A stretch of DNA of 64,000 nt, from the NCBI RefSeq assembly GCF_004322855.1, contig NZ_CP036402.1, positions 2,914,001 through 2,978,000 on the forward strand, given 5' to 3'. Shown here in pieces: positions 37,610-47,334 of the stretch. The DNA comes from Egibacter rhizosphaerae. Lineage in GTDB: Bacteria > Actinomycetota > Nitriliruptoria > Euzebyales > Egibacteraceae. Below the pieces are notes generated by a model, which was not told the origin of the DNA, did no database searches, and worked only from the letters and a program-made list of their open reading frames with translations. The position numbers and the translations under genes are program-made. Numbering within the stretch: position 1 is the stretch's first letter; the number at the start of each line of letters is the position of its first letter.

Positions 37610-37944
37610 CCTCCCTCCCTGTTGCTCAGAGCACGGCGCTCTGCCGCGAGCTCGGCGCAGACTTGCATGGCGAACCCGCCTTTCGGCCAGCCCGCGTAGA
37701 TGGCGGTGTGCAAGATGGTCTCGAACAGATCGTCGGTGTCGATGCCCTCGTCAAGAGCGGCGCGCAGGTGGTGCTTCGCCGCTCCTTCGGACTGGCCGCT
37801 GACGACCAGACCGATCGTGAGTAGTCGCCTCTCCCGTGAGGAGAGGCCCTCTCGGGCCCAGACCCCGTCGAAGACCATCGACTGGGTGAGGTCGCGCCAC
37901 TGCTCGCGCCATGCCTCGACGTCGATCTCTTGTCGGTCAGCCAT
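37603..37944 (-). CDS. Carboxymuconolactone decarboxylase family protein
   Basis: A 113-residue all-helical protein of the PcaC type. It matches the family pattern LSSRERRLLTIGLVVSGQ, KHHLRAALDEGIDTDDLFETILHTAIYAGWPKG; the final HTAIYAGWP is the PcaC-like active-site region. There is no CxxC pair, so it is not an AhpD-type peroxidase. In ring-cleavage pathways the family decarboxylates a lactone, but many small members have other or unknown roles. Confidence 0.83.
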   Translation of the reverse strand: MADRQEIDVEAWREQWRDLTQSMVFDGVWAREGLSSRERRLLTIGLVVSGQSEGAAKHHLRAALDEGIDTDDLFETILHTAIYAGWPKGGFAMQVCAELAAERRALSNREGGW

Positions 37945-37959
37945 CGTGGGCTCCTTGGG

Positions 37960-38535
37960 TCAGGAAGCTGGAGCGCCAGTACCCGAGGGGGGGCGGTCGG
38001 CGGTGTCGCTATCGACGACCCGGCCCACCACGATTTCGTGGTCGCCACCAGGGTAGGTTTCCCAGAGTTCCAGCCGGGCCCACGCGAGCCACGAGGCCGG
38101 GATCGCCAGCCCCCCCTCGGTGCGTTGCACCTCGACGTCGGCGAACGGATGGGCACCCGGCTGGGCGAACTTCTGGGCGGTGAGGCGGCTGTGGTCGCTG
38201 TCGTCGAGGATAGCCACGGCGAAGGCGGCGTGGTGGTGGATCGCCTCCAGCGTCGCGGAGTGAGGGGTGAGGCAGGTGAGCAGCAGCGGGGGATCGAGGC
38301 TGAGGCTCGCGAAGGAGCTCACCGTGCAGCCGTAGTCGTGCCGTCCCTGTCGCGCGCTGACGACGGCGACACCGGTGAGGAACGAGCCGGCGAGGCCCTT
38401 GAACGCGTCGGCGTGGACGCCCTGCGGGCGGGCTCGGCGCGCCATCGCTTCGTGCTGGGTACTGACGGACTTCATCGTCATCGCGGCCTCACTGTCGTCT
38501 GCCACCGGGCCTTGCGAACTCCGAGGCATCGCCAA
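37960..38535 (-). CDS. Flavin reductase (HpaC/RutF-like) domain protein
   Basis: A 191-residue flavin reductase with the FMN-binding split barrel: FKGLAGSFLTGVAVVSA, YGCTVSSFASLSLDPPLLLTCL and the late HEIVVGRVVD strand. It reduces FMN or FAD with NAD(P)H and supplies it to a partner monooxygenase. The neighbouring LLM gene starts just upstream (one base between), so the two probably form a two-component monooxygenase. In-frame starts at 38535, 38481 and 38472 are possible; the domain begins near the third. Confidence 0.85.
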   Translation of the reverse strand: MAMPRSSQGPVADDSEAAMTMKSVSTQHEAMARRARPQGVHADAFKGLAGSFLTGVAVVSARQGRHDYGCTVSSFASLSLDPPLLLTCLTPHSATLEAIHHHAAFAVAILDDSDHSRLTAQKFAQPGAHPFADVEVQRTEGGLAIPASWLAWARLELWETYPGGDHEIVVGRVVDSDTADRPPSGTGAPAS

Positions 38536-38536
38536 C

Positions 38537-39556
38537 TCACGCGAGGAGGTCGTCGCGGAGTTTGCCGAACTGCTGGATCGCGCGGATCGTCTGCTCTTGG
38601 TCTGCTCCGAACGTCACGTTGAGGTTGAGGATGTCAACGCCGGCGTCACGATAGAGGCGCGTCTTGTCGAGGACCTCCTCGTAGGTCCCAACAAGTAGGC
38701 GCTCCCTCATCGCCTCAAGGGTCGGCTCTTCTGCTTGGACCTGTGGCCTGACGATGCCGCACTCGTCGGCATTCTGCGAGAAGTCGTGGAGTTGCTGATG
38801 AATCCGCCAACCTTCGCGCAGCTCCTCGAGGTTGCGCCACACCGCCGCGTCGTCGGGGCAAATGAACGCGTACCGGGTGATGCCGATGTGGTTGGCGGTC
38901 GCTCCGCCTCGTCGCTGCCCTTCGCGGAACGAGGCGACGACATTGCGCATGTGCTCGACGTCCCAGAGGAACAGCGAGTTCAGGACGTGGTACCCGCGCG
39001 CCGCGGCGTCCTCAACCGCAGGCGGGGACTGCGCCGCGACCCACACCGGGGGGCCGGGCTGCTGGCGCGGTCGCGGCCAGACGTAGGCGCGGTTGAAGCT
39101 GATGTGCTCGCCGTGCTGCTCGGCGGGCTCGTCGGGGTTATGCCAGATCGCCTCGAGCCCGGTGAGCGTCTCGATAAAACGGTCCCGGCTCTCCCCGAAG
39201 GGGATGCCGAAGCCCTCGAACTCGTACTTGTAGGCGCCGCGCGCCACGCCGAGGTCCAGCCGCCCGTCCATCAGCTGGTCGGTCGCTGCGATCTCCCCGG
39301 CGAGGCGCAACGGCTCGTGAAAGGGCAGCACAACCGCGGCGGTGCCGACGCGGCAGCTGACGTGCTGAGCGAGGTTGGAGGCGAGCAGCAACGCGGAGGG
39401 GGCGGGCAGGAACTGGACTAGGTGGTGCTCGGGCGCCCAGACGCGAGTGAAGCCGCTCTCGTCCGCGGCGATCGCCGCATCGATCATCCGCTCATAGATG
39501 CCGTCAATATCTGCGGGACGGTTCACCTGGTACGACAGGAACAAACCCAGCTGCAT
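38537..39556 (-). CDS. LLM-class flavin-dependent monooxygenase
   Basis: A 339-residue luciferase-like monooxygenase resembling LuxA-type and two-component oxygenases: MQLGLFLSYQ, GFTRVWAPEHHL near residue 36, VGTAAVVLPFHEPLRLAGE near 71, and DGRLDLGVARGAYKYEFEGFGI near 95. It is first in the leftward operon LLM, flavin reductase, CMD-like, aldehyde dehydrogenase, amidohydrolase. The ATG is preceded by purine-rich GGAAGGGAAGGGG. It would insert one oxygen atom into a substrate using flavin supplied by the next gene. The substrate is unknown. Confidence 0.86.
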   Translation of the reverse strand: MQLGLFLSYQVNRPADIDGIYERMIDAAIAADESGFTRVWAPEHHLVQFLPAPSALLLASNLAQHVSCRVGTAAVVLPFHEPLRLAGEIAATDQLMDGRLDLGVARGAYKYEFEGFGIPFGESRDRFIETLTGLEAIWHNPDEPAEQHGEHISFNRAYVWPRPRQQPGPPVWVAAQSPPAVEDAAARGYHVLNSLFLWDVEHMRNVVASFREGQRRGGATANHIGITRYAFICPDDAAVWRNLEELREGWRIHQQLHDFSQNADECGIVRPQVQAEEPTLEAMRERLLVGTYEEVLDKTRLYRDAGVDILNLNVTFGADQEQTIRAIQQFGKLRDDLLA

Positions 39557-39743
39557 GCGGTAACCCCTTCCCTTCCGCTTCGGCGCACCGCGCTTGATTG
39601 CCTACAGCGAAGGTTAGGGACGGCAACCGCGATTGGCTTCCTACACTTTCGGGGAATCTGTCTCCCGCCGCTGCTTCCCATCGTTCAACCCGTGGCCCAG
39701 CGGCACCGCTCCGCCGCTCCAGTGTCTTGGCGCTGACGCTAGC

Positions 39744-40208
39744 CCTGGCTATTCGCGTCGGTTAGGCGTGGGGTGGGTGCCTGGAATGAGATGACCCCTT
39801 GGCCTGCGAGGATGCGGTTTGTCGAGAACACGCACCCGAGACCAAGGGGTTCATCGTGCGGGTGAAGGCTAACAGCACCGCAGGGCGTTTCGACGTTACC
39901 GATGACGGCGTCGGCGTGGAGGGTCGTGCGGGCTTGTCGCTGCCGGCACAGGTCGCCAACCGCACGGGGCTGACTCGGGCGCTGTCGGGCGCGCTGTCGA
40001 GGTGCGGTCGTGGCGCGAGCATGACCCTGGGGTGGTGGCCCGCGATCTGGCGGTGATGCTCATCGACGGCGGCGAGGCCACCGCTGATCTCGCGCGCCGC
40101 GATCCCGACTTGTTCGGTGAGCACGCCGGGCAGCACACCGCGTCGCAGCCCACGGCGTGGCGCACCATCGAGGCGATCGCCGCCGACGAGCTCGTCCTGA
40201 CTCGCTGC
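39744..40208 (+). pseudogene. IS1380-type element, 5' fragment
   Basis: Begins with CCTGGCTATTCGCGTC, similar to the IS1380 end at 55726, and codes for the N-terminal part of an IS1380 transposase (GLSLPAQVANRTGLTRALSGAL). A one-base shift near 40010 moves the frame to DLAVMLIDGGEATADLARRDPDLFG. It breaks at the left end of an IS30 element near 40209. Confidence 0.7.
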
Positions 40209-41651
40209 TTGGGTTCAAGGGGTGGTCGCAACACTTCGGCAGGGAGGGGTTGCGATGGGAGAGCGCAAGCGTCGACAGGCTGACCGTGCGGGGCGTCCGG
40301 CGATGCGGTCGCCGGGACGTCCGTCGGTTGGCGGGCGTGAGCATCGTCAGCGGTTCTGGGTGGCGGTGGCCGCGGGCGCGTCGAGCGATGATGCCGCTAC
40401 GACGGCCGGCGTGTCGCCAGCCGTCGGGACCCGTTGGTTCCGAGAGGGTGGTGGTATGCCAACAGTTAGTCTTGCGCCGCGGTCGGGGCGCTACCTGTCG
40501 TTCGCCGAGCGCGAGAGATCGCGATCCTGCGCGCCCAGAAGGTAGGGATTCGCGAGATCGCCGGTCGCGTCGGGCGCGCCGCTTCGACGGTCTCGCGGGA
40601 GCTGCGCCGCAACGCCGCGACCCGCGGCGGCGCGCTCGAGTATCGGGCGAGCACCGCGCAGTGGCACGCCGACCGGCGCGCCGCCCGCCCGAAGGTCGCC
40701 AAGCTCGCCGCGCACGAGGGGCTGCGCGACTACGTGCAGCAGCGCCTGGCGGGCACGCTCACCAGGCCCGACGGGGCCGCGGTGCCCGGCCCGCAGGTGC
40801 CGTGGAAGGGCCGTGGTCGCGGGCCACGACAGCCACGCCGGTGGGCCAGCGCGTGGAGTCCCGAGCAGATCAGCAACCGACTGGCCGTTGACTTCCCCGC
40901 AGACGCGATGATGCGGATCAGCCACGAGGCCATCTACCAGTCCCTCTACGTGCAAGGCCGCGGCGCGTTGCGCCGCGAACTGACCGCGTGCCTGCGCACC
41001 GGCCGGGCACTGCGCGTGCCCCGCGCCCGCGCCCACCGCCGGCGAAAGACCTTCGTCACCCCAGAGATCATGATCAGCCAACGCCCCGCTGAGGCCACCG
41101 ACCGGGCCGTGGCCGGCCACTGGGAGGGCGACCTCATCCTCGGGCTCGAGAGCTCGGCGATCGGCACGCTGGTCGAGCGCACCACCCGGTTCACCATGCT
41201 GCTGCATCTGCCCCGCCTCGACGGCCACGGCCAGCCTCGCGTCAACAACGGGCCGCCGTTAGCCGGCCACGGCGCCGAGGCCGTCCGCGACGCCACCGCC
41301 ACCGCGCTCGCCGGGCTGCCCGAGAAGCTGCGCCGCTCGCTGACGTGGGACCAAGGCGCCGAGATGGCCCAACACGCCCAGCTGCGCCTCGACACCGGCC
41401 TGGCGATCTACTTCTGCGACCCCACAGCCCCTGGCAGCGCGGCACCAACGAGAACACCAACGGGCTGCTGCGCCAGTACTTCCCAAAGGCACCGACCTCT
41501 CCAAGCACGGCCCCGACGAGTTCACCGCCGTCGCGTACACACTCAACGCCCGACCGCGCAAGACCCTCGGCTGGCAAACCCCCGCCGAAGCCCTCAACGA
41601 CCACCTACACTCACCTCCACAAGGCCGTGTTGCGACGAGCCCTTGAATCCG
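40209..41651 (+). mobile_element. IS30-type element, degenerate
   Basis: About 1.44 kb bounded by matching ends: GGTTCAAGGGGTGGTCGCAA near 40212 and TGTTGCGACGAGCCCTTGAA (41628 on), which are imperfect inverted repeats. The transposase inside is broken by three single-base losses. Confidence 0.78.
40255..41623 (+). pseudogene. IS30-family transposase with three frameshifts
   Basis: Starting at MGERKRRQADRAGR, the reading breaks near 40518 (after YLSFAERE), resumes as REIAGRVGRAASTVSRELRRN through HWEGDLILG and [13 protein letters not shown], breaks again near 41428 (before [20 protein letters not shown]), and a third time near 41490. Each is explained by loss of one base. The DDE core motifs survive in different frames. 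Confidence 0.85.
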
Positions 41652-42005
41652 CCCAGCACACCTCGCTGGCGTTCACCGACGCGCTCGTCGACGCTGGCAT
41701 CGCCGGATCCATCGGCAGCGTCGGCGACGCCCTCGACAACGCGCTGATGGAATCCGCGATCGGGCTGTACAAGACCGAGTGCGTCCGCGCCGACTCGCCG
41801 TTCCGCCGCGGGCCACTGCGCACCCTGGCCGACGTCGAGCTGATCACCGCCGAGTACGTCCACTGGTTCAACCACCAGCGCCTCATGCACCGCCTCGGCC
41901 GCATCCCGCCGGCTGAAGCCGAGGCCCGCTACGATGCCGAGCACGTGACCGACCAGCAGGCCGGTTCACAGACACCCGAGGGTGCATGAAACCCGGGACG
42001 CTTCA
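41652..42005 (+). pseudogene. IS3 orfB C-terminal fragment (c)
   Basis: Encodes GSVGDALDNALMESAIGLYK, then AEYVHWFNHQRLMHRLGRIPP, the last third of an IS3 OrfB with its catalytic Glu region. It starts right after the IS30 right end and finishes with an IS3-like terminus (GGGACGCTTCA). Only this part of the element remains. Confidence 0.78.
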
Positions 42006-42116
42006 GCTGCGCATGCCCAGGGATCCGTGGAGGCGTCTTTCGTTGTACCAGTCCACCCAGCCGGAGGTCGCGTACTCGACGTCGGCGATGGTGCGGTATG
42101 GCGGCTCTTCGTCTCG
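42003..42116 (-). pseudogene. IS3 orfB C-terminal fragment (d), opposite strand
   Basis: Thirty-seven codons reading DEEPPYRTIADVEYATSG and WVDWYNERRLHGSLGMRS, the C-terminus of a different IS3 OrfB, oriented leftward and abutting fragment (c) tail to tail. Confidence 0.7.
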
Positions 42117-42256
42117 AAGCGTGGAGCTGGGGCTGATGGTTGGCCCGCTGGAGGCTCCTTCGTGAACGCCTAACGCCTCCTGAGAAATCGCGGGTGTCCA
42201 AGCTCGCGAACCAGGAGGCGTCAGGTGGGTGTCGAGGTAGTGCAGCCGATGCTGTC

Positions 42257-42427
42257 ATGCTCGGATTGCCCGAGTTCCGGGTGTTGGCCTCGGTTGAGGT
42301 CGACGGGGAGCTCGAGCTGCTCGTCGAGACGACCGCCGATCGGGACTGGTGCCGGGACTGCGGGGTCAGGGCCCGGTCGCACGACCGTCGGGAAGTGCCC
42401 GTCCGCGACGTGGCGGCGTTCGCCCGG
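42257..42427 (+). pseudogene. ISL3-family transposase N-terminal fragment
   Basis: Fifty-seven codons matching the ISL3 N-terminal zinc-finger region: LGLPEFRVLASVEVDGELEL, then DWCRDCGVRARSHDRREVPVRD. It is fused in mid-domain to another IS3 end near 42428. Confidence 0.7.
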
Positions 42428-42429
42428 CC

Positions 42430-42607
42430 GACGACGTCGAACTCGCCACCCTCGAGTACATCAACTGGTTCAACCACAAACGCATCCACACCGCCATCGG
42501 CAGACCCCCCGCCGAACACGCAGCCGCCTACTGGAACGCCCACAACGACCTGCATCACACCCCGGCAATCCAATAACTACACTCTCTACAAAACCCGGGG
42601 AGTTTCA
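42430..42607 (+). pseudogene. IS3 (b)-type right-end fragment
   Basis: Encodes DDVELATLEYINWFNHKRIH to HTPAIQ and ends GGGGAGTTTCA, matching the 3' end of the IS3 (b) elements at 32583 and 49311 with several differences. It is a third, older copy of that end. Confidence 0.8.
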
Positions 42608-42764
42608 GCTGGCTAATCAAACGCCGAACTGTGTCACAAACTCAGACACAGGTCACCTCCGAGGCCCGACCTCTGGCCGTAATGCGGATGGCACGATGTC
42701 AGCCTCTCACACTGTTATAACGACAGTCCCAGCTCTCGCGTCACTTCTCCGGGAGGCGCCCCAA

Positions 42765-43928
42765 TCAGAGTCCGGCATCCGGCACAAACCCAAGGCACTG
42801 GCTACCGTCAACCCTCACCGTTACCTGTTGCCCAACCTCTGCACGTCTCCGCACATCCTCACAGTCAACAGTCACACCCCTATAAAGCTCCACAATCGCT
42901 ATTTGCTTCAAACCGCGGAAAACAACGCCACGAACAACACCAGGCCAGCCACCCGGAGGCTCCGGACTGAGCCCTTCATGCATAACCATATTCTCGGGAC
43001 GAACTCCAACCGCCATTCCATCTCCCTGGGCTAGCCCAAGGGGACGAACAGGCGACTCAACCAGGACTTGCATACCCGAACCTACATCAACGGCGTAACC
43101 GTCCTCAAAGCAATCGACAACCGTACCGGAGAACGTGTTTAACTCTCCAACGAAGTTCGCGACAAACCAAGTACGCGGCTCATGATAGACCTCCTTCGGG
43201 CCCTCAACCTGCTCTACCCGACCCTCATTCATCACCGCGACGCGATCCGACATCGTCAAAGCCTCTTCCTGATCATGCGTAACATAAAGCGTCGTAATCC
43301 CAGCCTCTTGCTGAATTCGCCGGATCTCCAACTGCATGGACTGTCGAAGTTGGGCATCCAAAGACGACAACGGTTCATCAAATAACAAGAGACGCGGCTC
43401 AATTGCCAGCGCCCTAGCGAGCGCAACTCGCTGCTGTTGTCCACCACTCAACTCACCCGCACGGCGTGACTCGAATCCCGTCAACTGCACCACATCCAAC
43501 ATCCTCCTCACGCTAGCCCGGATGGCGGGTTTCGACCATTTGCGCATCTGAAGGCCAAACGCAACGTTGCCCTCAACGGTCTTATGGGGAAACAAGGCAA
43601 AGTTCTGAAACACCATACCGATATCTCGTTTACGGGGTGGAACGATTGTGATGTCATCGCCTAGCACGATCCGGCCGGCTCCGGGAAACAAGTGTCCGGC
43701 CACAAGGCGCAAAGCCGTAGTCTTGCCTGACCCAGACGGGCCCAAGAGGGTCAGGAACTCTCCCGGCTCAACCGTTAGACTAAAGTCTGACAGAGCCCTT
43801 GGCTGATGGTGAGGGCCCGACCTGCCGTTGGAGTAAGAGAACGACACTCCATCTAACCGCAACTCATAGGCTTCCGGCTTGCTAGACGCGCGGCCAGCGA
43901 TCCCTCGTTCCGCCATACTTGTGCTCAT
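42765..43928 (-). CDS. ABC transporter ATPase, polyamine type (PotA-like)
   Basis: A 387-residue ATPase energising the importer encoded just upstream. Motifs: Walker A GPSGSGKTT (63-71), Q-loop Gln108 in MVFQNFALFP, signature LSGGQQQR (160-167), Walker B LLLFDEP (180-186), H-loop in YVTHDQEEALTMSDR. A C-terminal TOBE-type domain (about residues 290-387) is typical of PotA/FbpC. Last gene of a leftward six-gene operon. The DNA is much less GC-rich than the backbone (30 of 60 GC in 43261-43320). Confidence 0.88.
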   Translation of the reverse strand: MSTSMAERGIAGRASSKPEAYELRLDGVSFSYSNGRSGPHHQPRALSDFSLTVEPGEFLTLLGPSGSGKTTALRLVAGHLFPGAGRIVLGDDITIVPPRKRDIGMVFQNFALFPHKTVEGNVAFGLQMRKWSKPAIRASVRRMLDVVQLTGFESRRAGELSGGQQQRVALARALAIEPRLLLFDEPLSSLDAQLRQSMQLEIRRIQQEAGITTLYVTHDQEEALTMSDRVAVMNEGRVEQVEGPKEVYHEPRTWFVANFVGELNTFSGTVVDCFEDGYAVDVGSGMQVLVESPVRPLGLAQGDGMAVGVRPENMVMHEGLSPEPPGGWPGVVRGVVFRGLKQIAIVELYRGVTVDCEDVRRRAEVGQQVTVRVDGSQCLGFVPDAGL

Positions 43929-43956
43929 AATGCTACACTCCTAGCTAGCTCGCAAG

Positions 43957-44835
43957 CTATAAGGACGAGCTCCGGAGGCCGCCAGTGCGATACCATATCA
44001 AGGTAGCAAACCCCGCCACGACGATCAAAACACTGGCTGCCGCGAAGAGTTGCGGTGAGAGCGAAAACTGGGCAGCGAAGAATAGCTCTACTGGCAGGGT
44101 ACTGGCGCCCGCACCCCCAAGGAACAGAGACACTGGCACATTTTGAAATGATATGAGGAAGGCGAAGAACGCTGCAGCGAGGATGGAAGGTCGCAACATC
44201 GGCAATGTAATGCGCCAGAAGGCCTGTACCGGCGTGGCACCAAGGCCCTCGGCGGCCTCCACTATTCGTGGATCTGTCTTCAAAAGGCCTGCGACAACGG
44301 TAGTGATCACAAAGGGCGTTGCAATCACCACATGCCCCACCAGTAGTCCCGGCAAAGTACCCACAAGGTTAAAGCCTGCGCCCTGGACTAGTATGTACGC
44401 TTGGAATATCGCTACCCCCGTAACTACCTGCGGCATCGTCAGGGGGGTCCGCAAACCGGTCTCAAGCAACGACTTCCCGCGAAAGTTAGCGCGGTACATC
44501 CCCAGGGCCGCTGGTACACCCAGGAGGACGGCTGCGGAGGCAGTCATTCCCGCAAGTAACATGCTTCGCAGGCCCGCTGCCCAGAGACTCCCAGGGATCG
44601 TCCTATACCACTGAAAAGTGAATCCGTCGGGAGGGAACGACACCCTTCCCGCAGCATTCAAGGAGGTCAAAACTACCATTACCACTGGGGCAACGACGAA
44701 AACGAGGACGATGACGCTAAACATGTACAATACGCACTTCCCGGGAGGGGGAATCAGCAGTCGGAAATCTCGCGCTTTGCCACCTACGCCCGGTGCGGGT
44801 CGATGGCTCATCGCTTTCCTGCGTGCAATCATCAT
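43957..44835 (-). CDS. ABC transporter permease, PotC-like
   Basis: A 292-residue inner-membrane permease with about six helices and the ABC permease loop EAAEGLGATPVQAFWRITLPMLRPS written across two stretches (EGLGATPVQAFWRITLP). It matches the second permease of spermidine/putrescine-type importers. It lies 2 bp after the other permease and 28 bp before the ATPase. Confidence 0.86.
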   Translation of the reverse strand: MMIARRKAMSHRPAPGVGGKARDFRLLIPPPGKCVLYMFSVIVLVFVVAPVVMVVLTSLNAAGRVSFPPDGFTFQWYRTIPGSLWAAGLRSMLLAGMTASAAVLLGVPAALGMYRANFRGKSLLETGLRTPLTMPQVVTGVAIFQAYILVQGAGFNLVGTLPGLLVGHVVIATPFVITTVVAGLLKTDPRIVEAAEGLGATPVQAFWRITLPMLRPSILAAAFFAFLISFQNVPVSLFLGGAGASTLPVELFFAAQFSLSPQLFAAASVLIVVAGFATLIWYRTGGLRSSSL

Positions 44836-44837
44836 TC

Positions 44838-45728
44838 CTACCGGCTCCGTGCAACAAGTCGACGGGTGGCCAGAGTGGCAGCAACCGACGCCAAGCCAAT
44901 AATCAGCACGAGGGCAACCGAGGCCGTCGCTGCAGCAGGATAGTTAAGCGCCGTCTGCATTTGGTTATATATATAGACTGGAATCCATGGCACTAGGCCA
45001 CCGCCGAGGATGGCCGGTGTGGTGAACGACCCGGCTGCGGTCGCCATGACCAACAGAGACCCTGCGACTATTCCCGGCCAGCTCAAGGGAACAACTACAC
45101 GGCGCATGACCTTGGACCAAGACGCACCGAGCCCAGCTGCAGCGTCCTCGAGTTCACGAGGTATGGACATAATCGCTGGGGTGCAAACCAGTACCATGTA
45201 GTGAAGCTCAACGTGAATCATGGCAGCGATCACTGCGGCCCTCGTCTGCAGCAAGTCCAATCCGTCTGCGCTCAGCCCAGCGCCTCTTAAGGCTACATTG
45301 ATCGGACCTTCGCCCCCTAACAACATCAGCCATCCCAGTGTCTGAACCACCGCACTTAAGAACGACGACGCAATCACACCAAATAGCAAGACGGTACCCC
45401 ACCGTGCTGACCGTGCAATCACGTAGGAAATAGGAAAACCCACCGCCGCAGTGAATATGACGATCGCCACGACCAACGCTAGCGATTCGACGAACAGCGT
45501 TCTAAGTTGCGGATCCGTTATTAACGCTTCCCAGTTCTGTGTGGTGAGCCCGCTGTCAAACTCAGCGGGCCCGCCATAAGGCCTGACACTTCCTAACCCA
45601 AACACAGTCAATGGTAGCGCGAAGGCGGCGAGATTGAAAACCAAGACCGGCGCGATCAACCACCAGCTGCGCCGACGGCTCCTTGTCTCCAACTCTTGCC
45701 CCCCACCCGCCGCCGTAGGGCCTGTCAC
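44838..45728 (-). CDS. ABC transporter permease, PotB-like
   Basis: A 296-residue permease with about six helices, including LIAPVLVFNLAAFALPLTVF at the N-terminus and the EAA-type loop EDAAAGLGASWSKVMRRVVVP that contacts the ATPase. The GTG start directly follows the binding-protein stop (TAA then GTG), so translation is probably coupled. Confidence 0.86.
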   Translation of the reverse strand: MTGPTAAGGGQELETRSRRRSWWLIAPVLVFNLAAFALPLTVFGLGSVRPYGGPAEFDSGLTTQNWEALITDPQLRTLFVESLALVVAIVIFTAAVGFPISYVIARSARWGTVLLFGVIASSFLSAVVQTLGWLMLLGGEGPINVALRGAGLSADGLDLLQTRAAVIAAMIHVELHYMVLVCTPAIMSIPRELEDAAAGLGASWSKVMRRVVVPLSWPGIVAGSLLVMATAAGSFTTPAILGGGLVPWIPVYIYNQMQTALNYPAAATASVALVLIIGLASVAATLATRRLVARSR

Positions 45729-46892
45729 TTAGTTACCGAACAGCCCGGGCCACCGGTCTGCAATTTCGTCAGTTTGGGGGACCAGGTCATCTACCGGCAT
45801 GGTGTAGAGGTCATCAACATCTTCTTCGGTTAAGAAACGGTCTTCCTCAACAGCGTCCGCATCCAACGATTCCGACGCCTCTACTACGGTCGGTTCCGTC
45901 TCGGTTTCCTCCATCATCGGGACTAAGGCATCCGGATCGAAATGCATGTCAATCAATCGATGGGCCAAAGCTCTTGTCTCGCCGTCAAGGTCCGCCATTA
46001 CCTGCATCGCAGTGCTGCGAACCAGAATACCCTCGTATCCTTCAACCGTAGGGAACACAAGCTCCACGGGTTCCCCTTGCTCTTGCAACTGGTACACCCG
46101 TCCAGGCGTTGTGGTCCACGCCCACACATCGCCACTCACGATCTGCGTGTCCACTGCGGCCGATGAGCTGTACACTTGATTGACCTCAAGCTCGGACAAC
46201 CTGTCGTAACCGGGCTCAAGATTGCTCATATCCTCTCGTCCTGCCAACAGGTTAGCCATAACAAGCGTGGGCAGCGCCATCTCGACACTACTATCGGGTA
46301 CGGCGACGCGGCCGGCTAGGTCCTCGTGCCAAAGCGCCTCCCAGCTATCCGGCGGCGTGTCCACGCCAGCATCCTCAAGTGCCGCCTCATTGTAACCAAA
46401 GGCCAACCTGTACCACGTCAGGGCTGGAGTATATCCAGGCTCAATGACCGCTTCGTCAAACACTCCTTCCACATTTGGAGCAGAGCTGGCATCTATTTCG
46501 TCGATCAACTCCCGATCGATCAATTCGGCTATTTGGGTCTCATCGAAGATCGCGACATCGAAGCCGGGATCGCCCCCGCCCGCCGCCAGCAGCCGAGCGA
46601 AGTTGTCGCCGGGGTTGCCTTCCACATATTCAATCGTTGCGCCAGTTTCGCTTTCGAACTCGTCACCTACATGTTCGTTGAAGGCGTCATGCCATGTGCC
46701 ACCGAAGGACGCGAGCCGGATAGTCTCGCCCTCGAAGTCATCCGACGCTTCTTCCGAAGAGTCGTCTGTTCCATCCGCTCCGTCAACATCACTCCCGTTG
46801 CCGCACCCTACCAAAACAGCCGATCCAAGGAGCGCCAGCGGAATCAGACAACGCCAGCCGGTAGACACAACGCCCAAACTCGTCGAAAACAT
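45729..46892 (-). CDS. Polyamine-type extracellular solute-binding lipoprotein
   Basis: A 387-residue receptor with lipobox AVLVGC (Cys30), an acidic linker (GSDVDGADGTDDSSEEASDD) and a PotD/PotF-like binding domain: RLASFGGTWHDAFNEHV near residue 56, FDVAIFDETQIAEL near 108 and PDSWEALWHEDLAGRVAVPD near 180. It delivers a small cationic or amino-acid-like solute to the two permeases that follow. The true ligand could be a polyamine, opine or other organic nitrogen compound. Confidence 0.87.
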   Translation of the reverse strand: MFSTSLGVVSTGWRCLIPLALLGSAVLVGCGNGSDVDGADGTDDSSEEASDDFEGETIRLASFGGTWHDAFNEHVGDEFESETGATIEYVEGNPGDNFARLLAAGGGDPGFDVAIFDETQIAELIDRELIDEIDASSAPNVEGVFDEAVIEPGYTPALTWYRLAFGYNEAALEDAGVDTPPDSWEALWHEDLAGRVAVPDSSVEMALPTLVMANLLAGREDMSNLEPGYDRLSELEVNQVYSSSAAVDTQIVSGDVWAWTTTPGRVYQLQEQGEPVELVFPTVEGYEGILVRSTAMQVMADLDGETRALAHRLIDMHFDPDALVPMMEETETEPTVVEASESLDADAVEEDRFLTEEDVDDLYTMPVDDLVPQTDEIADRWPGLFGN

Positions 46893-46945
46893 TATGCACT
46901 CCCTTTCGGGTATAAGTCATCCTGTCTCCGCCGGCCCCCACGCCA

Positions 46946-47248
46946 CTAGAGGTTTTCGTCCGTTTCCACGAGTTCGTACACTACTCGATCTGGCCCCTCT
47001 GTTGTGATCTCCTGAAAGGCGGTGATGGTTGCCTGGGCCTTCGAATTGGCCAAGGCCGCGCGCAACTGTTCCTCGCTGTCCCAGAGTCCATAGATCATGT
47101 ATTGCGTCTCGTCCTCTGTGGACCGCAACAGATGACGGAAATGGTGTCCGGTATTAGCTTTCATTATCGGTGCATTGCGCTTCCAGTTGCTCTCCCATTC
47201 CTCTGTCTTGTCCGCCGCCACCCGGGCGGTAACTACGAAGGCAATCAT
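46946..47248 (-). CDS. Small ABM-domain monooxygenase-like protein
   Basis: A 100-residue ferredoxin-like protein of the antibiotic-biosynthesis-monooxygenase (quinol monooxygenase) type: MIAFVVTARVAADKTEEWE, HHFRHLLRSTEDETQYMIY and LWDSEEQLRAALANSKAQA are the family stretches. The ATG at 47248 with GAAAG upstream starts the domain directly; an upstream in-frame start at 47323 adds non-conserved residues. It lies between an LLM gene and the transporter operon. Such proteins act as cofactor-free oxygenases or dimeric accessory proteins. Confidence 0.8.
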   Translation of the reverse strand: MIAFVVTARVAADKTEEWESNWKRNAPIMKANTGHHFRHLLRSTEDETQYMIYGLWDSEEQLRAALANSKAQATITAFQEITTEGPDRVVYELVETDENL

Positions 47249-47334
47249 CACTTTCACCCTTTCCCTGCACGGGGTCGGAGAGTCCTGCGGTGGTTTGAAT
47301 CCTGACGTCTCCAACCTTGTCAACTTGGGGTTAG

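Noticed and set aside
37960-38537. Rut pyrimidine-degradation operon
   Set aside because: The LLM plus flavin reductase pair is similar in type, but RutB to RutE and the RutG carrier are not recognisable nearby.
41345-41989. A single functional gene running through the IS30 end and the IS3 tail
   Set aside because: The open frame is a chance fusion of a frameshifted IS30 end with an IS3 fragment; motifs belong to two different transposases.
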